A stretch of DNA of 64,000 nt from positions 62,001-126,000 of the forward strand of contig ARYC01000574.1 of the NCBI GenBank assembly GCA_000711775.1. The letters are read 5' to 3'. The stretch comes from Oxytricha trifallax. Taxonomy: Eukaryota; Ciliophora; Spirotrichea; Sporadotrichida; Oxytrichidae. The position numbers and the translations under genes were made by a program. This document shows, piece by piece, positions 1-12,517 of this stretch. Every line of letters starts with the position of its first letter. Within the stretch, counting starts at the first letter, position 1. The notes beneath the pieces are model-generated. The model ran no database searches and was not told the DNA's origin. It was given only the letters and a program-made list of their open reading frames with translations.

Positions 1-3000
1 TTTCCAATCCTTTTTATTTTTTATAAACTATTAATAATTAAAATTATAATATTGATATAATTAATAAAAAGAATAGAAATTATAAAAATTTTATTCTAGA
101 AAAAATGAATATTCTAGGCTTCTATATTGATTTAATTAGATTTATGTTTTGATTTTTTATACATATTAAGAACTCTTTTTTTTTATTATTCGAATCTGCA
201 TAACATATTTAAAAATTGATGTTAAAATTAAACTATTAAGGAAAGTAAAGTGTTTAATTTTATTATATAAATATTTAAAAATTTGAATGGTTTGTATTGC
301 ATTAATTCATAGTGAACTACTATATTGTTTATGCTTCATTTAATAAATAAATTTTAATCATAATCAAGTTAATTTAATAGAATTTAAATATGAAAAATAA
401 TTGTTCAACTACAAATAATTTAATTTTAATGTGAAAATCATACGGAATTTTTATTAGTCTTTATATGTATGATTGAAATTTATAATTAAAAAAGATTTTT
501 AAATAAATTAAATTTTATATTTTGAATTTAATTGTATAACTTAATTTAAATTTCATTTCATTAATAAAATTAAAATCGTATGGAGGAGTATTGCAAAATA
601 TAATTATGATAAATAATATTTTGCATAAGGTTTTATAATAATAAATAAAAAATTATTGGTATAACAATATCCGCGTCTTGTGCTTTATTTATTTTTAATA
701 ATTATTTTTTTATATATTAATAAATAAACAAAATAAAAGTTTCTCAAATTTATAGTATTATGTATTGTATGTACTATTTCTTCAGACACCCTTCCTTCGA
801 TTCCACTACCATTCCTTTTCATCATTATCTCTGAAATTTTTTATAATTATAAATGACATTTCTTAGAATCTCTTTTGTCAATACAATCTTAAGATTTCCT
901 TTTATCTTATTTTAGTCAAGATACTGCTGTATTTTATTTTTTGAATATTTCTTTCCAATACAGATATATTTATCTTTTCATAAATTCTATTTTATACTAT
1001 TCTATTATAATTTTAATAATAGACCAAGATATCCCATTAAATATCGTAATTTATCCAGTAATCACTCTTTAAATAGGATTCAGGAGTGCTTATAATATTA
1101 TAAGGTCTAGATGCTTAAACACTCAATAATCTATTTAAAAATATTACTTTACCTTTGTTTTTTAAAAAGTCAAGTATTATGTTTACAGGCTTCGCATCTT
1201 TAAGCAATATTCTCAAGTGTGTTAAAATAAGAGGTAGGGAAAAGTTACATGTGGGTTATTGTTAATCATTTACAAAATTTTTTTAACATTTACTATAGCA
1301 TCTATAATAATTATATAAGCTAATTGAATTATGATTATCATTTATTTATTATTTTTTATAAAAATATAAACCATCAAACATAGATTTTTTTTAATTAAAA
1401 TTGAGATAAGAATCAAGCAAATTATTAATGAGTGAGAAAATTTAAGTTAAAATATTATTTAAAATTATACTTTTTATGAAAATAGTAAATCTTAATGAAT
1501 GAAAAAAAGTTTAATTGTAATCATGCTATACTGAATAAAAGAATTTCAATGAATAAATCTCAGTCTAGATTAACTTAAATTCATAAAAAGTTAATACAAG
1601 CAATTAAATCCGTAGATATAAAATGATTAGCTATTTAAAATAAGAAATTCAAATGTCTGATGAATTTGCTTTAAAAAAATATAAATTATATATAAATAAT
1701 AATAATGTGCCTATACTGTTGTGAGGATTGATAATTACTTACCGCAATATGGAAATGTTAGACTGTAATATACTAATTCTCCACGTGTCCAATTTTATTT
1801 TTAATAATATAAATTGTACTTATTTAAAGTTTTTAATTAAATTATTTTATTTAAATAAATAATACAAAAATTTATTTAATAGAATTTAGCTTTAAATTTT
1901 TATTAATTATAAATTTATTATAAATTTAATTTCATCTAAACATTCAGAAATATAATGTTTTCTAGGAGTAAGTATTCTAAAATCCTTAAACCAATCAATA
2001 ATTGATATGAGATATCTATTGATAAAAGTAAAAAATAGTGCAAAATGTATTATTGATAAAGTATCAAACAAGGTAAAATGAAGTAATATCAACAGTCAAA
2101 TAGGTTCTTTAATTATTTTAACTGCAATATAGTATTATTTACTAACTAATTTTAATCATAAATTTCAAATTTAATTAATGGAGTGGAACGAAATTAAGGC
2201 TAAGCCTAAAAATCAAAAGAAATCAAGGCAAGATAAGGACAAAATCTCCAAAAGCGTTACTTCAGGAAATTACTTAAGAGCTGGTTTAGTTATGCTTCAA
2301 ATGAAGTTTAGCTTTATCATGCTTAAATAAATTTAAACAAATTAATAGATAGTAATTATTATATTCAAAGATGCAAATATATAGTAGAAGGCTTATATTA
2401 AATGATTTATTTTCATAATTTTTATTAATTTACAATTTTTTCTGATTTAATTTACAAAAATATTTTATTCTTAGAATTCTAAAAAAAGTTTCTAACTTTT
2501 TTAATTTTACATTTCTTTAGTCTTAATTTATAAATATTCTAAATATGATTCATAGCTTTTTTTTTTATTTTTTCAATTAAATATAGATTTGAAATATTTT
2601 TTTCTCAATCTAATCTTTAACAGTAATATATCTATCTAATCTTCAAGTTTTGCTTATGGATATTTCTTATTTACAACGCCCTTATATTTCGACTACCTTA
2701 CATAACATTCAGTTTTCAACTACATCATATAAATTAAATAATTGAAAACATTTGATTTTTTAATTTAATTTTTAAATTTCAATTAATTTTTAGCTTATCA
2801 ATAATAATTTAATAAAGAGAAAAATATTAAATTATATTTTCACTAATTCAAATTAATATACAATCTAAATTACAAAAGAGTTAATAATTAAGTTCAAAAA
2901 TATACATATAATAATGTAAAATTTATTCTATAATTTAAAAATTAGGCATTATACATAAATTATTAGGAGGGAAGAGTTTCCCACAAAAGCTAACGATAAA

Positions 3001-4586
3001 AATATATTAAATAAAGTTCCTAATTTCTTTCATTAATATTTTTTTCTATTATATATTTAAAATTGGGACTTTAACCAAACTTATTAATCTTTCCTCATTT
3101 TCACGATATATTTTTATTATAATTATTATTTATTTTTTTCTCCTAAACATTTATATATTTTTTTACATAAACTATATTATTATTATTACAATTTTAAAAT
3201 ATCTCATTATGTCTGTTTTTAGTTAAAAGTAAATCTAATTTATTAGAACTCATAAATATTTTTATCTAATCCTAAAGACAATATAAGTTATAAATAGCGA
3301 TTTAAAATTTTCTGTATAACTCATAAAAATTTAATAAAATAATCATACTGGCTAGAAAACTTTCCCACCTATTTTTAATATTTTTAAAAATGTCCCTATA
3401 GCTTAATGAGTGATATATCTATTTTACCTATGTGAAGTAGTGTCCGTTTGTTGTTTTGATCATTCCAATTGTTTTTATAATTATATAAACTTATTTTATA
3501 ATACTTTTTTTAAAAAATAAAATTGCAATAATATAATAAATGCTAATTTCTCAATCAACATTTATTTTATAAAGTGAAAAATGCCTAGTTTTTCCATTTA
3601 ATTCTATTCTGCCAAAAATTTGATCAAATGTGTGTTATTAATTTGCCACCTTCAGGAGAGGAGTAATTAAACATGCATACATACCTCTAAGAAACCTAAA
3701 TAAGAAAGTACCAAACCCTAAAAGACGAAGCAAATATAAACTTTATTATACAATTCTGGGGTTTTACATATATGTCTTGAAAACTTAAATTTTTCATGGA
3801 TAATTTCAAGTTCGAGAATTAATTAGCTATAAAACTATCAAGCTTTAATTCTTAACAGTTAAAGTATTCTTTCGAAGAAGTTAAGTACTAGTTTTACTAT
3901 ATTCGAGATTAAAAGAATAAAATCTAATAAGTTTTTAATATACTATACCCTAAATTTATATAATTTCTATATCTTTTTTTAGCCTAATTTCTCTTTTAAC
4001 CTAAAATAAAAAACAAAATAAATTCTACAAATAATTACTAAAACATGTTAATTAAAGAGAAATAGGCTTTTTAATGAGATTGTAATATTAGTAATAGTAA
4101 AGTACAAATAATGTTTTATTCTTAAAAATACAGGTATCAAATTATATCTTTATGTAAAAAATCTAAAAATTGATTAAAATGATTTAGTTTAAAAAATGAA
4201 ATTTTAAAATATTTATAATATCTTATATATTTCTTAACTTCATTTTTTATTTAACTTGATAAATGAAATGTAAATAAATGAAAAGAATTTTATTTTTCAA
4301 AATTTCAATTTATAAATTATAAATTCTAAAATTTTATAATAAACTCATTTTTTCTTTTAATTTTTTCAGATTAAATTTGATGTTATTAATTAAATTAATG
4401 ATTTAAAATATTTAATTTTATATTATATATAATTTAGTTAATACAAATTGTTTTCATCGATATTTTGTCTATGTTTAAACCTTCAGAATTGTCAATTTTA
4501 TTAAATTTAAATAATTAAATAAAAATTTTGACATTTTAAATTAATAATTTAATTTAAAATAACATTAAATATTTGTAAATCTCAAT
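1..4586. other. AT-rich germline-limited DNA, no gene recognised
   Basis: Very AT-rich sequence with long A and T runs. Because only TGA stops translation here, open frames of 60-100 codons arise by chance, and none shows codon structure or a motif. No inverted repeat or tandem array stood out. It is best read as intergenic or IES-type germline-limited DNA. Confidence 0.6.
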
Positions 4587-4667
4587 AAAAACCCCAAAAC
4601 CCCTTAATGAAGTTTATAAGTCCTTTGATTTGTTGGGTATTTGATCGGCTTTAGGGTTATTAATTAA

Positions 4668-5100
4668 ATGAGAGACAATAATAGCATGCTTTTGGAGTCT
4701 TTTTATGATTGAGAGTTTATAGATTTAGTGTTTAAGAAGAATACGGCTAAGAAATGTATATTGAGGAGATAAATCAAACCAGAATAAACTATATATACTA
4801 CTTCTCTTAAAACGGAGTCCATTAACTATTAGCTCTTGCTCCTTGAAAGCTGTATTTTTTAAGCAATAAAAAGTTGAACTGAGCCAAAGAGGAAATAGAA
4901 TTCTTTATAGAAACATATTGAATATCTTAAAAATAACAAACCTTGAAATTTATCAGATTATGCGAATAAAATTGTTCTTACAAAAGATGCCAGAATTTTT
5001 TCTAAGCCAAATTTCATGTTTTTATATAAATTTTTTTGACATTGGGAGGTTTTTATCTCGAAAACTAAAAGTTGGCACAATCAGTCCTTTTGAAAACTTT
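4668..5100 (+). pseudogene. TBE transposase, broken N-terminal part
   Basis: The start codon lies just inside the left terminal repeat, as in the complete TBE. The first ~290 bases match the start of the intact transposase (22,760-23,824, minus strand), beginning MRDNNSMLLESF against MRDKNSKLLGSI there. TAA and TAG are read as Gln. In-frame TGA codons and indels interrupt it, and similarity fades after about 4,960-5,100. The catalytic DDE part is missing, so no active transposase can come from this copy. Confidence 0.8.
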
Positions 5101-5559
5101 GCTTAGGAGGTTAAGTCCTATCAGAGTAAGTATTTAAATGTATATCCCATATGGGGGATGAGTTTTTGTCAACTTAGCAAATTATTATTTCGCATTCTTG
5201 AAACATATTTAAGAGTGAAATAATTATAATAATAATAAAAACTTGTTTGATAAACATAATAAAATTAAGAAATTTTATCAAATTCGTGCATAAATTGCTA
5301 ATTTGGTATTTTTTTAATTGAAATTCTTTTTTTATTTTACTAAACTTTTAAATATTAAAAAAGTGAATTTATTTCATGTCATAACTTAAAACTATTGATT
5401 GCACACGTATAGTACGTGAGCTACTATTACTCACCGTTAAAAACTTATCAGACTAAAAATAGGAAAGTATACTTTATGGGGGAATATGTTTGACCCCATA
5501 ACCGAATAATTTCTTTAGTAATCACCTTTTGATTATTGAAAGTAAAAAAATTTTTTTTC
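5101..5559. other. Unassigned interior of TBE relic A
   Basis: AT-rich stretch between the transposase and 22-kDa remnants. It should correspond to the C-terminal half of the transposase, but I could not align it to the intact copy. It may be deleted and replaced, or too diverged to see. Confidence 0.4.
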
Positions 5560-5930
5560 AGGTTGCTAATTTGACATCTGCTTCTTAGCAGGAAGGTCTT
5601 GTGAAATCTCTTATCATTTATTGAATAGTCATTTTAATTAGTCATTGATATTTCAGGATAGTCTGGAATCTCTGCAACTTTTACATCATGAATTCAATGC
5701 TTTCTTCACCTGGCAAAGTATCGCTCTTAAAATGAAATTTTAGTACCTTCTATCGTTGGTAGGAAAAAATCTACTACATCTATCAAGATGGGTTACTAAG
5801 TATTCATTAGTGCTCCTCCAGGCAACGATGCAAATCGTCTAAGTCTTTGAATAAATTCTTGTGTAAGGGGTCTTTTAATTTCTCTGAATTTTTAATCAGT
5901 CTTGTTTACATATATAAGAAATGAAATTCA
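5560..5930 (-). pseudogene. TBE 22-kDa ORF, remnant
   Basis: Read on the minus strand, this stretch aligns base by base with the 22-kDa ORF of the intact TBE, for example around EGTKISF and EIPDYPEIS (the intact copy has EGTKISF and EIPNYPEIS). Frameshifts and stops break it. Its orientation, opposite to the flanking transposase and kinase remnants, is the standard TBE arrangement. The function of the 22-kDa protein is not established. Confidence 0.75.
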
Positions 5931-6009
5931 AATTTAAATTTATTGATTTTTAATTATATATCCTGAATAATTTATAATTAATATGGGCATCTTAGGGGAG
6001 GTCAACCCG

Positions 6010-8065
6010 TATGAAGGAAATGGAGAAGGTTTTGAAAACTGAGTTATACTTCTCAGATAGAAGAGTCAAGCCATCTGTATACATGAAGCACGATAAAATT
6101 AACTTAAAGTTTAATTGCTTCGAGTTCCATAAGCAGAATGATCAAATAAGAGATTTAAGGAAATAAATTTTAAAAGCTCAAAAGAAAAGATAAAGAGAGT
6201 GAAAGCATGAAGATGAATTGAAGTTACTTAACAAAAGCAAAGCAAGATAATTTTCGAAAGTGGTAGTGTTCGAACAAGCTATTGAATCATAATATGTGTA
6301 GCAAATTCAAAAAGATTGTGATTAAATTACATTATTAAAAGATTCCACTTCTAGCCTAAATGTAAATGTTATTTACAAATTCACACTACAGCTTCCTTAT
6401 ATTAAAAGACTACTTTGATAAGATAGATCAATGATCATCAGTACGAATACTAGGTTTTTACCTTTAACTATCTCTTAATTAATGATAAATATTGTATGGA
6501 ATATATAAATGAGTATCAAACACTAACCCAAGTCAAGTTCAAAGAGTGTAGTTACTTAGTCAAGCTTGATGCTATTCTCCTTGCCAAGGATCATGTTGCT
6601 TTCAGACTTTCACTCTATGAAATGATCCTAAGAGATTTCATAACAGATCAAAGGAATCATAAGTAACTTGGTTAAATATCAACTCAGACTGTATAAGGTA
6701 TTAAAGAGCTTCATAAGTTAGGGTTTGTTCACAGAAATTTGAAGCCAGAAAATATAATGATAAACTTCTCACCTGTAAGAGTAGCAATAATCGATTTCAA
6801 CAGAGCCTAAAGAGTGGAAGTATCAAGGCTTGGAACTGTAATGGGAACGCAAGGGTACTATCCAGAAAGAGAAGACTGGAGAGATGGAGACTTTTAGTGG
6901 GATGTGTGGGCTTTAGCAGCAATAATAATAGAGTGCGATATGCCTCGCAACGATTAGTATTATCGAAAATACAAATTGATTTGGGAAAAATAAAAAAATT
7001 AAATTTAGTGATAGCGTAATTAGTGGCAGTTATGTTTTTAATTTTAAATTTATTGTACATTGTACATTCTACACAGTTTTATGATTTTAGTTTTTTAAAT
7101 ATTAAGGCGTAGATAATTATTAGTACAATTGTACATTGTACAGTTCCTAGGAATTAGTTTTTTTAAAACCCATTTGTACAAAAGTGCGATATTACTCATT
7201 TTCTCTAAATAAAGTGAGATTTTACTCAAAGTGAATAGCACATTTTCTCTACACACTGTTGCTGGATAAGCTTTATCTCTTCGAAAGGGATCTGTTGTTT
7301 TGTTTTTTTATCTCTGATTTTGATATAGAATCAGATACTGTTCTTTGTAAATGTAGAGGCTGGCTATATACCTATATACACTGCTCTTGCTAATAGAAAT
7401 CCTTCTTCCCTTAGCTAGTCATCTTTTCTCTGCAATACAATGTCCTTTTACTCAACCAGCAAAGACTTGAGAATAACTGGTGGTGGAAAAGCTATTGATT
7501 CATTCTTTAGGCATCAGCCGGAAGGTTATCCTCTGTCTTCCATTATTTGTTTATACATCTTTTAATATTTAATTAATTACAACATAATTCATTACATATC
7601 ACATTCGTTTTGTACAAATGGGTTTTTAAAAAACTAATTCCTAGGAACTGTACAATGTACAATGTACAATTGTACTAATAATTGTGTACGCCTTAATATT
7701 TAAAAAACTAAAATCATAAAACTGTACAATGTACAATGTACAATAAGTTTAAAATTAAAAACATAACTGCCACTAATTACGCTATCCCTAAATTTATTTA
7801 TATATATTTTTCCTAAATCAATTGTATTTCGATAATACTCTATTTGGTGCTAGAAAGAATCCGAAGCAAATGTTAAAGAGATTTATAGGGGGAAAAAGAG
7901 TATTTCTATTAATGAAATAGATGGCAGAGTAGGTAATAACCAAGCCAGTCCACTAAGAGACAATTCAAATGAATAGATAGAATAGTGGTTGAGTAAAATA
8001 AAAATTAGACCTCTACCACATGATCCAATAATTTTTAGTAATTAAGTTAAATGCTTTATTTAGTA
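6010..8065 (+). pseudogene. TBE zinc-finger/kinase (57-kDa) ORF, remnant split by an insertion
   Basis: 6,010-6,300 matches the second zinc-finger region of the intact ORF, but one Cys has become Phe and a His is lost. 6,480-6,955 matches the kinase domain: HRNLKPENIMINF in place of HRDLKPEN, then AIIDFNRA and the activation-segment block GTQGYYPEREDW, followed by WDVWALAA. The nested element 6,960-7,835 interrupts it after MPRND. The C-terminal part resumes at 7,836 and ends near IRPLPHDP. The kinase is dead here because the catalytic Asp of HRD is Asn and stops intervene. It still records the activation segment in its original frame, which the otherwise intact copy has lost. Confidence 0.88.
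6960..7835. mobile_element. Long-inverted-repeat element 1 (876 bp), non-autonomous, nested in TBE
   Basis: Inverted repeats of about 225 bp (6,960-7,184 and 7,607-7,835) begin TTATCGAAAATACAA. Small indels between the arms show some age. TA flanks both ends (6,958-6,959 and 7,836-7,837). Comparison with the uninterrupted kinase gene at 20.16 kb shows that a single TA target was duplicated. Each arm carries two clusters of the 8-mer TGTACAAT and its complement (for example 7,045-7,065 and 7,128-7,142). It shares terminal sequence and the subterminal motif AACTGCCACTAA with element 3. The 420-bp core has somewhat higher GC. It contains an open frame from the ATG at 7,440 that I do not recognise and do not call a gene. 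Confidence 0.85.
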
Positions 8066-8161
8066 TAAAATTAATATTAAAACCTATTTATAACCCCGAC
8101 TCCTAAAAACTTCAATACGAACCATAACATTTATATCATTAAGGGTTTTGAGGTTTTAAAT

Positions 8162-11085
8162 GCTAATAACTTTCGATTATTCATTATTCATGTGAACAGA
8201 GTCCATAAAAAATAATTTATAATATAAACTAATAAATAATAAAAATAATAACTAATTTATAAAAAATAGGAAAAATATTTTGAAAATAAATAAAAAATAT
8301 CATTTATTTATTTTTAAAAAATATTTTTATAAATATTTGATTTTATTAAGGTAGTAGAATAAAAATGGAGAGATTAATGATAGATAAAAATACATTATGT
8401 AATGGAATAATTAGATCAAATTAGATTCATATTTTTTTAAAAAAACTATCATTTTTTTAAATAATAAATTAAGTATTAATAAAATAATATTTTTAAAACA
8501 AAAATGATTTTATTGTATACATTTTTAGGCTTTTACGATCCATTTCAATTCAATGGAATCGAACTAGTCGCTGCATTAGTAATTTTCTGAATAATAAAAA
8601 AAGTAATTTAGATATCTTTAGTAAATTTCTTTAGGTATCCTTAGGATATCTTCCCGTAATATTCGATAGATAAATAAATAATTACTTTAAAATTAACAAT
8701 AAGATATTAGCAGTAAAAACAACTATAATTAAAGACCTACTGAAATTCTAAAAAATTTAATTTAAGAAAACCAATATTCTTTTCGTTTTGATTATTAACA
8801 TCTTTATTATCAAATTATTGTAACTTAAAAAAAATATGAAATGTAAAGAGTTAAAATTTAAAATGAAAATCCTATATTTGCAATTTTGGGGGCAAAACTG
8901 AACCATTAATTTATTTTAATAATTGTACATTTCTAAAAATCTGTAAATACATGAATAAGGTCAATTAACATGAATATAACACTAAAAATAAATATAGGCA
9001 ACTCTATCGGGTTAAACAGTAAAGTTTAATTTTACTTTATCCAACCCTATTTTATTTTATCTTTTATTTTTATTAAACTAAGTGTTATTCAAATTAAATT
9101 CCAAACAGTCAACCGTATTAATTAAAGTAGTTTAAATCAAAATAAAAATATAGTAAAAAGGGTTGGAAAAAATATAATAAAAAGTTAATATTTATAATAG
9201 AAAAAAATTTTGAAAAATTTATGAAATTTTATAATTATTACGAGGTTTATAAAGTCGAATGTCATTGAGGATTTCGATTTAGACCTGCATATGCAAATTT
9301 TATATTAAATGGGAGTAATTTAGGGGTTTAAGTGTGGAAAGGGGTTTCGGGCCAAGCATATATCTTTTAAATCAAAATGTAATTAAAAATCTAATATAAA
9401 ATATAAAATTTTAAAATCCCATATTTAATTTGTATATTAATTTATTTTATTTTATTTCCCTATTTAGATTTATCGTGAATAATAGTAAAATCATTTAAAA
9501 AAATTTATTTAATATATATAATTTTAAATATACCATTACTGCTGCCTTTTAATTATTTATCAGATTTTAATTAAAGATATTACAAACTGAGATATATAAG
9601 AGATTGTAACCAAGTGATTAAAATATAATTTATATATTTTTTATTATTATTTATTTTAATGTAAATATTTCTTTAAATTCTTATTAATTTTTATTTATTT
9701 TGTTTATGTATATGGGTTAGTACAAAATTATATTCTTTTATATTTTTACTACTAAGATAAGCATATAAATTTGCTAAATTAAATCAACTTACACTCATTT
9801 AGCATTCCCAAGTTCGCATAAAACAAGCCCTCAGTTATAGATAAAATAAAAACTAAAACTCTTATAATTATTTGAGAATTTTGTATAAATATATCAATGA
9901 TTTAGATGTACACAAAAACTTAATAAGTAGTTAATTATTAATCAACAAATTTACTATATTTTAGAGACTATAAAATCATATAAATCTCTTAACAGTTTAT
10001 ATCCTATCACAAACTATCAAACATAAATAATATCAAATCTATTTGTAAGTTAATAACTAAGTATTATGTAAATTTTAATCCTTTTATGACCAGACAGATT
10101 ATAGATCAAAATAAAAATTTTATTTTTAATTAAATCAAGGTCATTTTTCATTTTAATTATGAATCTTTCATATATAACAAAAATTGTAAATGAAGAAGAA
10201 GAATCTGATATTTGAGATTTTAATATTTCAATATAACTAGATTTTTCTCATAAAAATACATTTTGATTTTTTTATATTAATTATCTTTGTTATTTTATTG
10301 TTTATTTATTTTGATATTGGCCCCAAGATTTATTAGCATACAGTTAATTTGCAATATAAGTGTTATATTATCTCTGGAGGTAGATTTATAAGACTACATG
10401 TGGAATTATAATTGGATACATACTACTACTAAATATTATATTGTTAATAATTTTATCATAACTTTTTTAATAAAAAATATTAAGGAGAAATATAAAGAGA
10501 CTATTTATAACTAAAAGTTTCAAAAACTTCGTAGTGAAATTATTCACCAATTTTGATTTTTTTTATTAATAATTTAAGAAACAAATAAGTGATACTCTAA
10601 TTTTAATTATCTATTCGCAAATACATATATTTTTGAGAATTTGAGGTATTATATAATACAAATATATTTATAAGCGTAATCCATAGTGAATCGTTTCAAA
10701 ATTAAAAGTTCTACATGATTATTAATAATAATAATATCTTTTAGTTTTATAATTAATTACTTATTATTTAATTATAATTCATCATATATTAAATATTTTA
10801 TTAATTACTATATTTAATTAAAAAGTATAATTAATATGATCTGAGGCATATATTACCAAGATGTTCACTTTTACATTAATCATTTAATTCAAAAATTCTC
10901 TAAATTGTTTACACATACACAAAAATAACTTAAAATTTATTTATTCAAAATAAATGGAATGTAAAAATTTATATTCAACTAATTATTAAATAATAATTTA
11001 TTAGCAGAAATTAAATTCTAAAATATATCCAAGATTCTAGACTTAAACTTGATTTATAAAAACATATTAAAAATAAATTATATTA
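8162..11085. other. AT-rich germline-limited DNA, no gene recognised
   Basis: AT-rich with no supported gene. A weak inverted pair, tccaaccct near 9,041 and agggttgga near 9,168, and a G-rich patch at 9,325-9,350 are the only departures. Neither resembles a TBE end closely enough to call. Confidence 0.55.
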
Positions 11086-11505
11086 TTACTAAAATACAAT
11101 TGAATCGGGAAATTAAGAAAATAAATACATAACAGTAAATCATTTAAATATAAACAGCCAAGTATTTGAGTGTATTATAAATCAAAATTGTGAGCAACTA
11201 AACAGGATTCTAGTCATCTGATTAGTGTGTTTAACTGTTTAATCGTTAATAATAATAATTATTTTTATATGAAAATTTTGATTAATTTTATTAATTCCAC
11301 TAAGCAGATAAGCACACTAAACAGGCATACATTAATGTGTGTATCTGCTCAAAGAGATAAAATGAGCAACTAACCACACTAAACAGATGCTCTAAGTGTG
11401 TGTATACTGTTTAATATTTAGAAATGTAATGAGCAACTAAATAGACTAAACAGACCAAGATTTTTGCGTTTATTAGTTTAATTTAATTTAAATAAATTAG
11501 TAATT
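11086..11505 (+). repeat. Left inverted repeat of element 2 with CTAAACAG iterations
   Basis: 420-bp arm, the exact reverse complement of 12,096-12,515 as far as I could compare by eye. The inner 250 bp carries the iterated CTAAACAG and GAGCAACTAA motifs; the outer 100 bp carries the family terminus. Confidence 0.9.
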
Positions 11506-11515
11506 ACTAAATAAA

Positions 11516-12090
11516 ATGTTCAAGGAAATGGATGAAGCTTGCTCTATAATCTCAATTGCATCAGGTGCTGATAAAACTACGATACTTTTCAAAGGATGCT
11601 GCCAATGAACTATAGATGCAAGACTCCTCTCATTCTACAACTTACCATAGAAAAGCAGTAGGATTATTGGACTGATCTTGAAAAAGGCATGAAAATATCA
11701 CAGAGATGCTTATAACACATTTAGATTTACCTTGATTGAGCGGAGAGCAGAGTAACTCAGTCGGAGTAAAGCTCGGAGAGACATAGGTAACATTCAGGAA
11801 TACTTCAATTGGGATCACGGCCCATGAACTGCCTTACGATCAGATGAGTAAAGGATTAAGACGCCTTTATTGAGAGGAACACAGTCTGCAAGCTAGAAAA
11901 GCAATCGTTGAGAAGAGATGGACCGTTCCCATTCGCTGGAGTGGATTTAGCAAGGCATCTGTACAAGTAACATGTGGAGAGTAGCATGACAGATGTAACC
12001 CACGCGCACCTTGACGATTACAATGGATATGAAAGTATTCAAGAGCAATTGGAGAAAAAGTCATATGCATCATCAATGTCATAAGATTGA
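11516..12090 (+). pseudogene. Remnant of SF3 helicase-type gene, element 2 core
   Basis: An ATG at 11,516 opens a short frame that includes SGADKTTILF, a degraded counterpart of the Walker A segment of element 3 (GKADTGKTSIVL). After several TGA stops, an open frame from about 11,838 to the TGA at 12,088 encodes a C-terminal domain with FPFAGVDLARHLY. This matches LPFDAIDLAKYML near the end of the element 3 helicase. The middle (Walker B, Walker C) is missing, so this reads as a deletion derivative. Assignment rests on two short matches plus the shared element ends; it is good but not certain. Confidence 0.6.
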
Positions 12091-12095
12091 AGCGC

Positions 12096-12515
12096 AATTA
12101 CTAATTTATTTAAATTAAATTAAACTAATAAACGCAAAAATCTTGGTCTGTTTAGTCTATTTAGTTGCTCATTACATTTCTAAATATTAAACAGTATACA
12201 CACACTTAGAGCATCTGTTTAGTGTGGTTAGTTGCTCATTTTATCTCTTTGAGCAGATACACACATTAATGTATGCCTGTTTAGTGTGCTTATCTGCTTA
12301 GTGGAATTAATAAAATTAATCAAAATTTTCATATAAAAATAATTATTATTATTAACGATTAAACAGTTAAACACACTAATCAGATGACTAGAATCCTGTT
12401 TAGTTGCTCACAATTTTGATTTATAATACACTCAAATACTTGGCTGTTTATATTTAAATGATTTACTGTTATGTATTTATTTTCTTAATTTCCCGATTCA
12501 ATTGTATTTTAGTAA
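12096..12515 (-). repeat. Right inverted repeat of element 2
   Basis: Inverted copy of 11,086-11,505, with TA immediately outside (12,516-12,517). Confidence 0.9.
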
Positions 12516-12517
12516 TA

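Larger units (their letters stand above)
4587..8158 (+). mobile_element. Decayed TBE transposon (relic A) with AAT target duplication
   Basis: Both ends keep the TBE terminus. The left end reads aaaaccccaaaaccccttaatga and the right end is its inverted counterpart, attaagggttttgaggtttt. The outermost C is mutated at each end. AAT lies immediately outside both ends (4584-4586 and 8159-8161), which fits the ANT target duplication of TBE elements. The gene order matches the complete copy at 19,847-23,905, inverted: transposase start on +, 22-kDa ORF on -, zinc-finger/kinase ORF on +. All three are broken by stops, frameshifts and deletions. An unrelated 876-bp inverted-repeat element (6,960-7,835) is nested in the kinase gene. 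Without it about 2.7 kb of the original ~4.1 kb remains. Confidence 0.9.
11086..12515 (+). mobile_element. Long-inverted-repeat element 2 (1,430 bp)
   Basis: Two 420-bp arms (11,086-11,505 and 12,096-12,515) are identical by eye in inverted orientation. The element begins TTACTAAAATACAATTGAAT and is flanked by TA on both sides. Its ends match elements 1 and 3 except for a few bases. The arms contain many copies of the motif CTAAACAG in contexts such as GAGCAACTAAACAG and CACACTAAACAG (about 11,197, 11,313, 11,376 and 11,443). This set is different from those of elements 1 and 3. The 590-bp core is GC-richer and holds a broken gene related to the element 3 helicase. Identical arms imply a recent insertion or arm-to-arm conversion. 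Confidence 0.9.

Noticed and set aside
7440..7606. Open frame in the core of element 1 (MSFYSTSKDLRITGGG...)
   Set aside because: Short, no motif, no similarity seen to the helicase of elements 2 and 3; with TGA as sole stop, such frames are common.
9035..9175. Inverted pair tccaaccct / agggttgga as a small element
   Set aside because: Only about 9-12 bases pair, in low-complexity surroundings.
9325..9352. G-rich patch with two GGGGTTT strings
   Set aside because: Too degenerate for telomere repeats or a TBE end; context shows no element.
11867..12097. Minus-strand 76-aa frame in element 2
   Set aside because: Shadow of the plus-strand helicase remnant and running into the inverted repeat.
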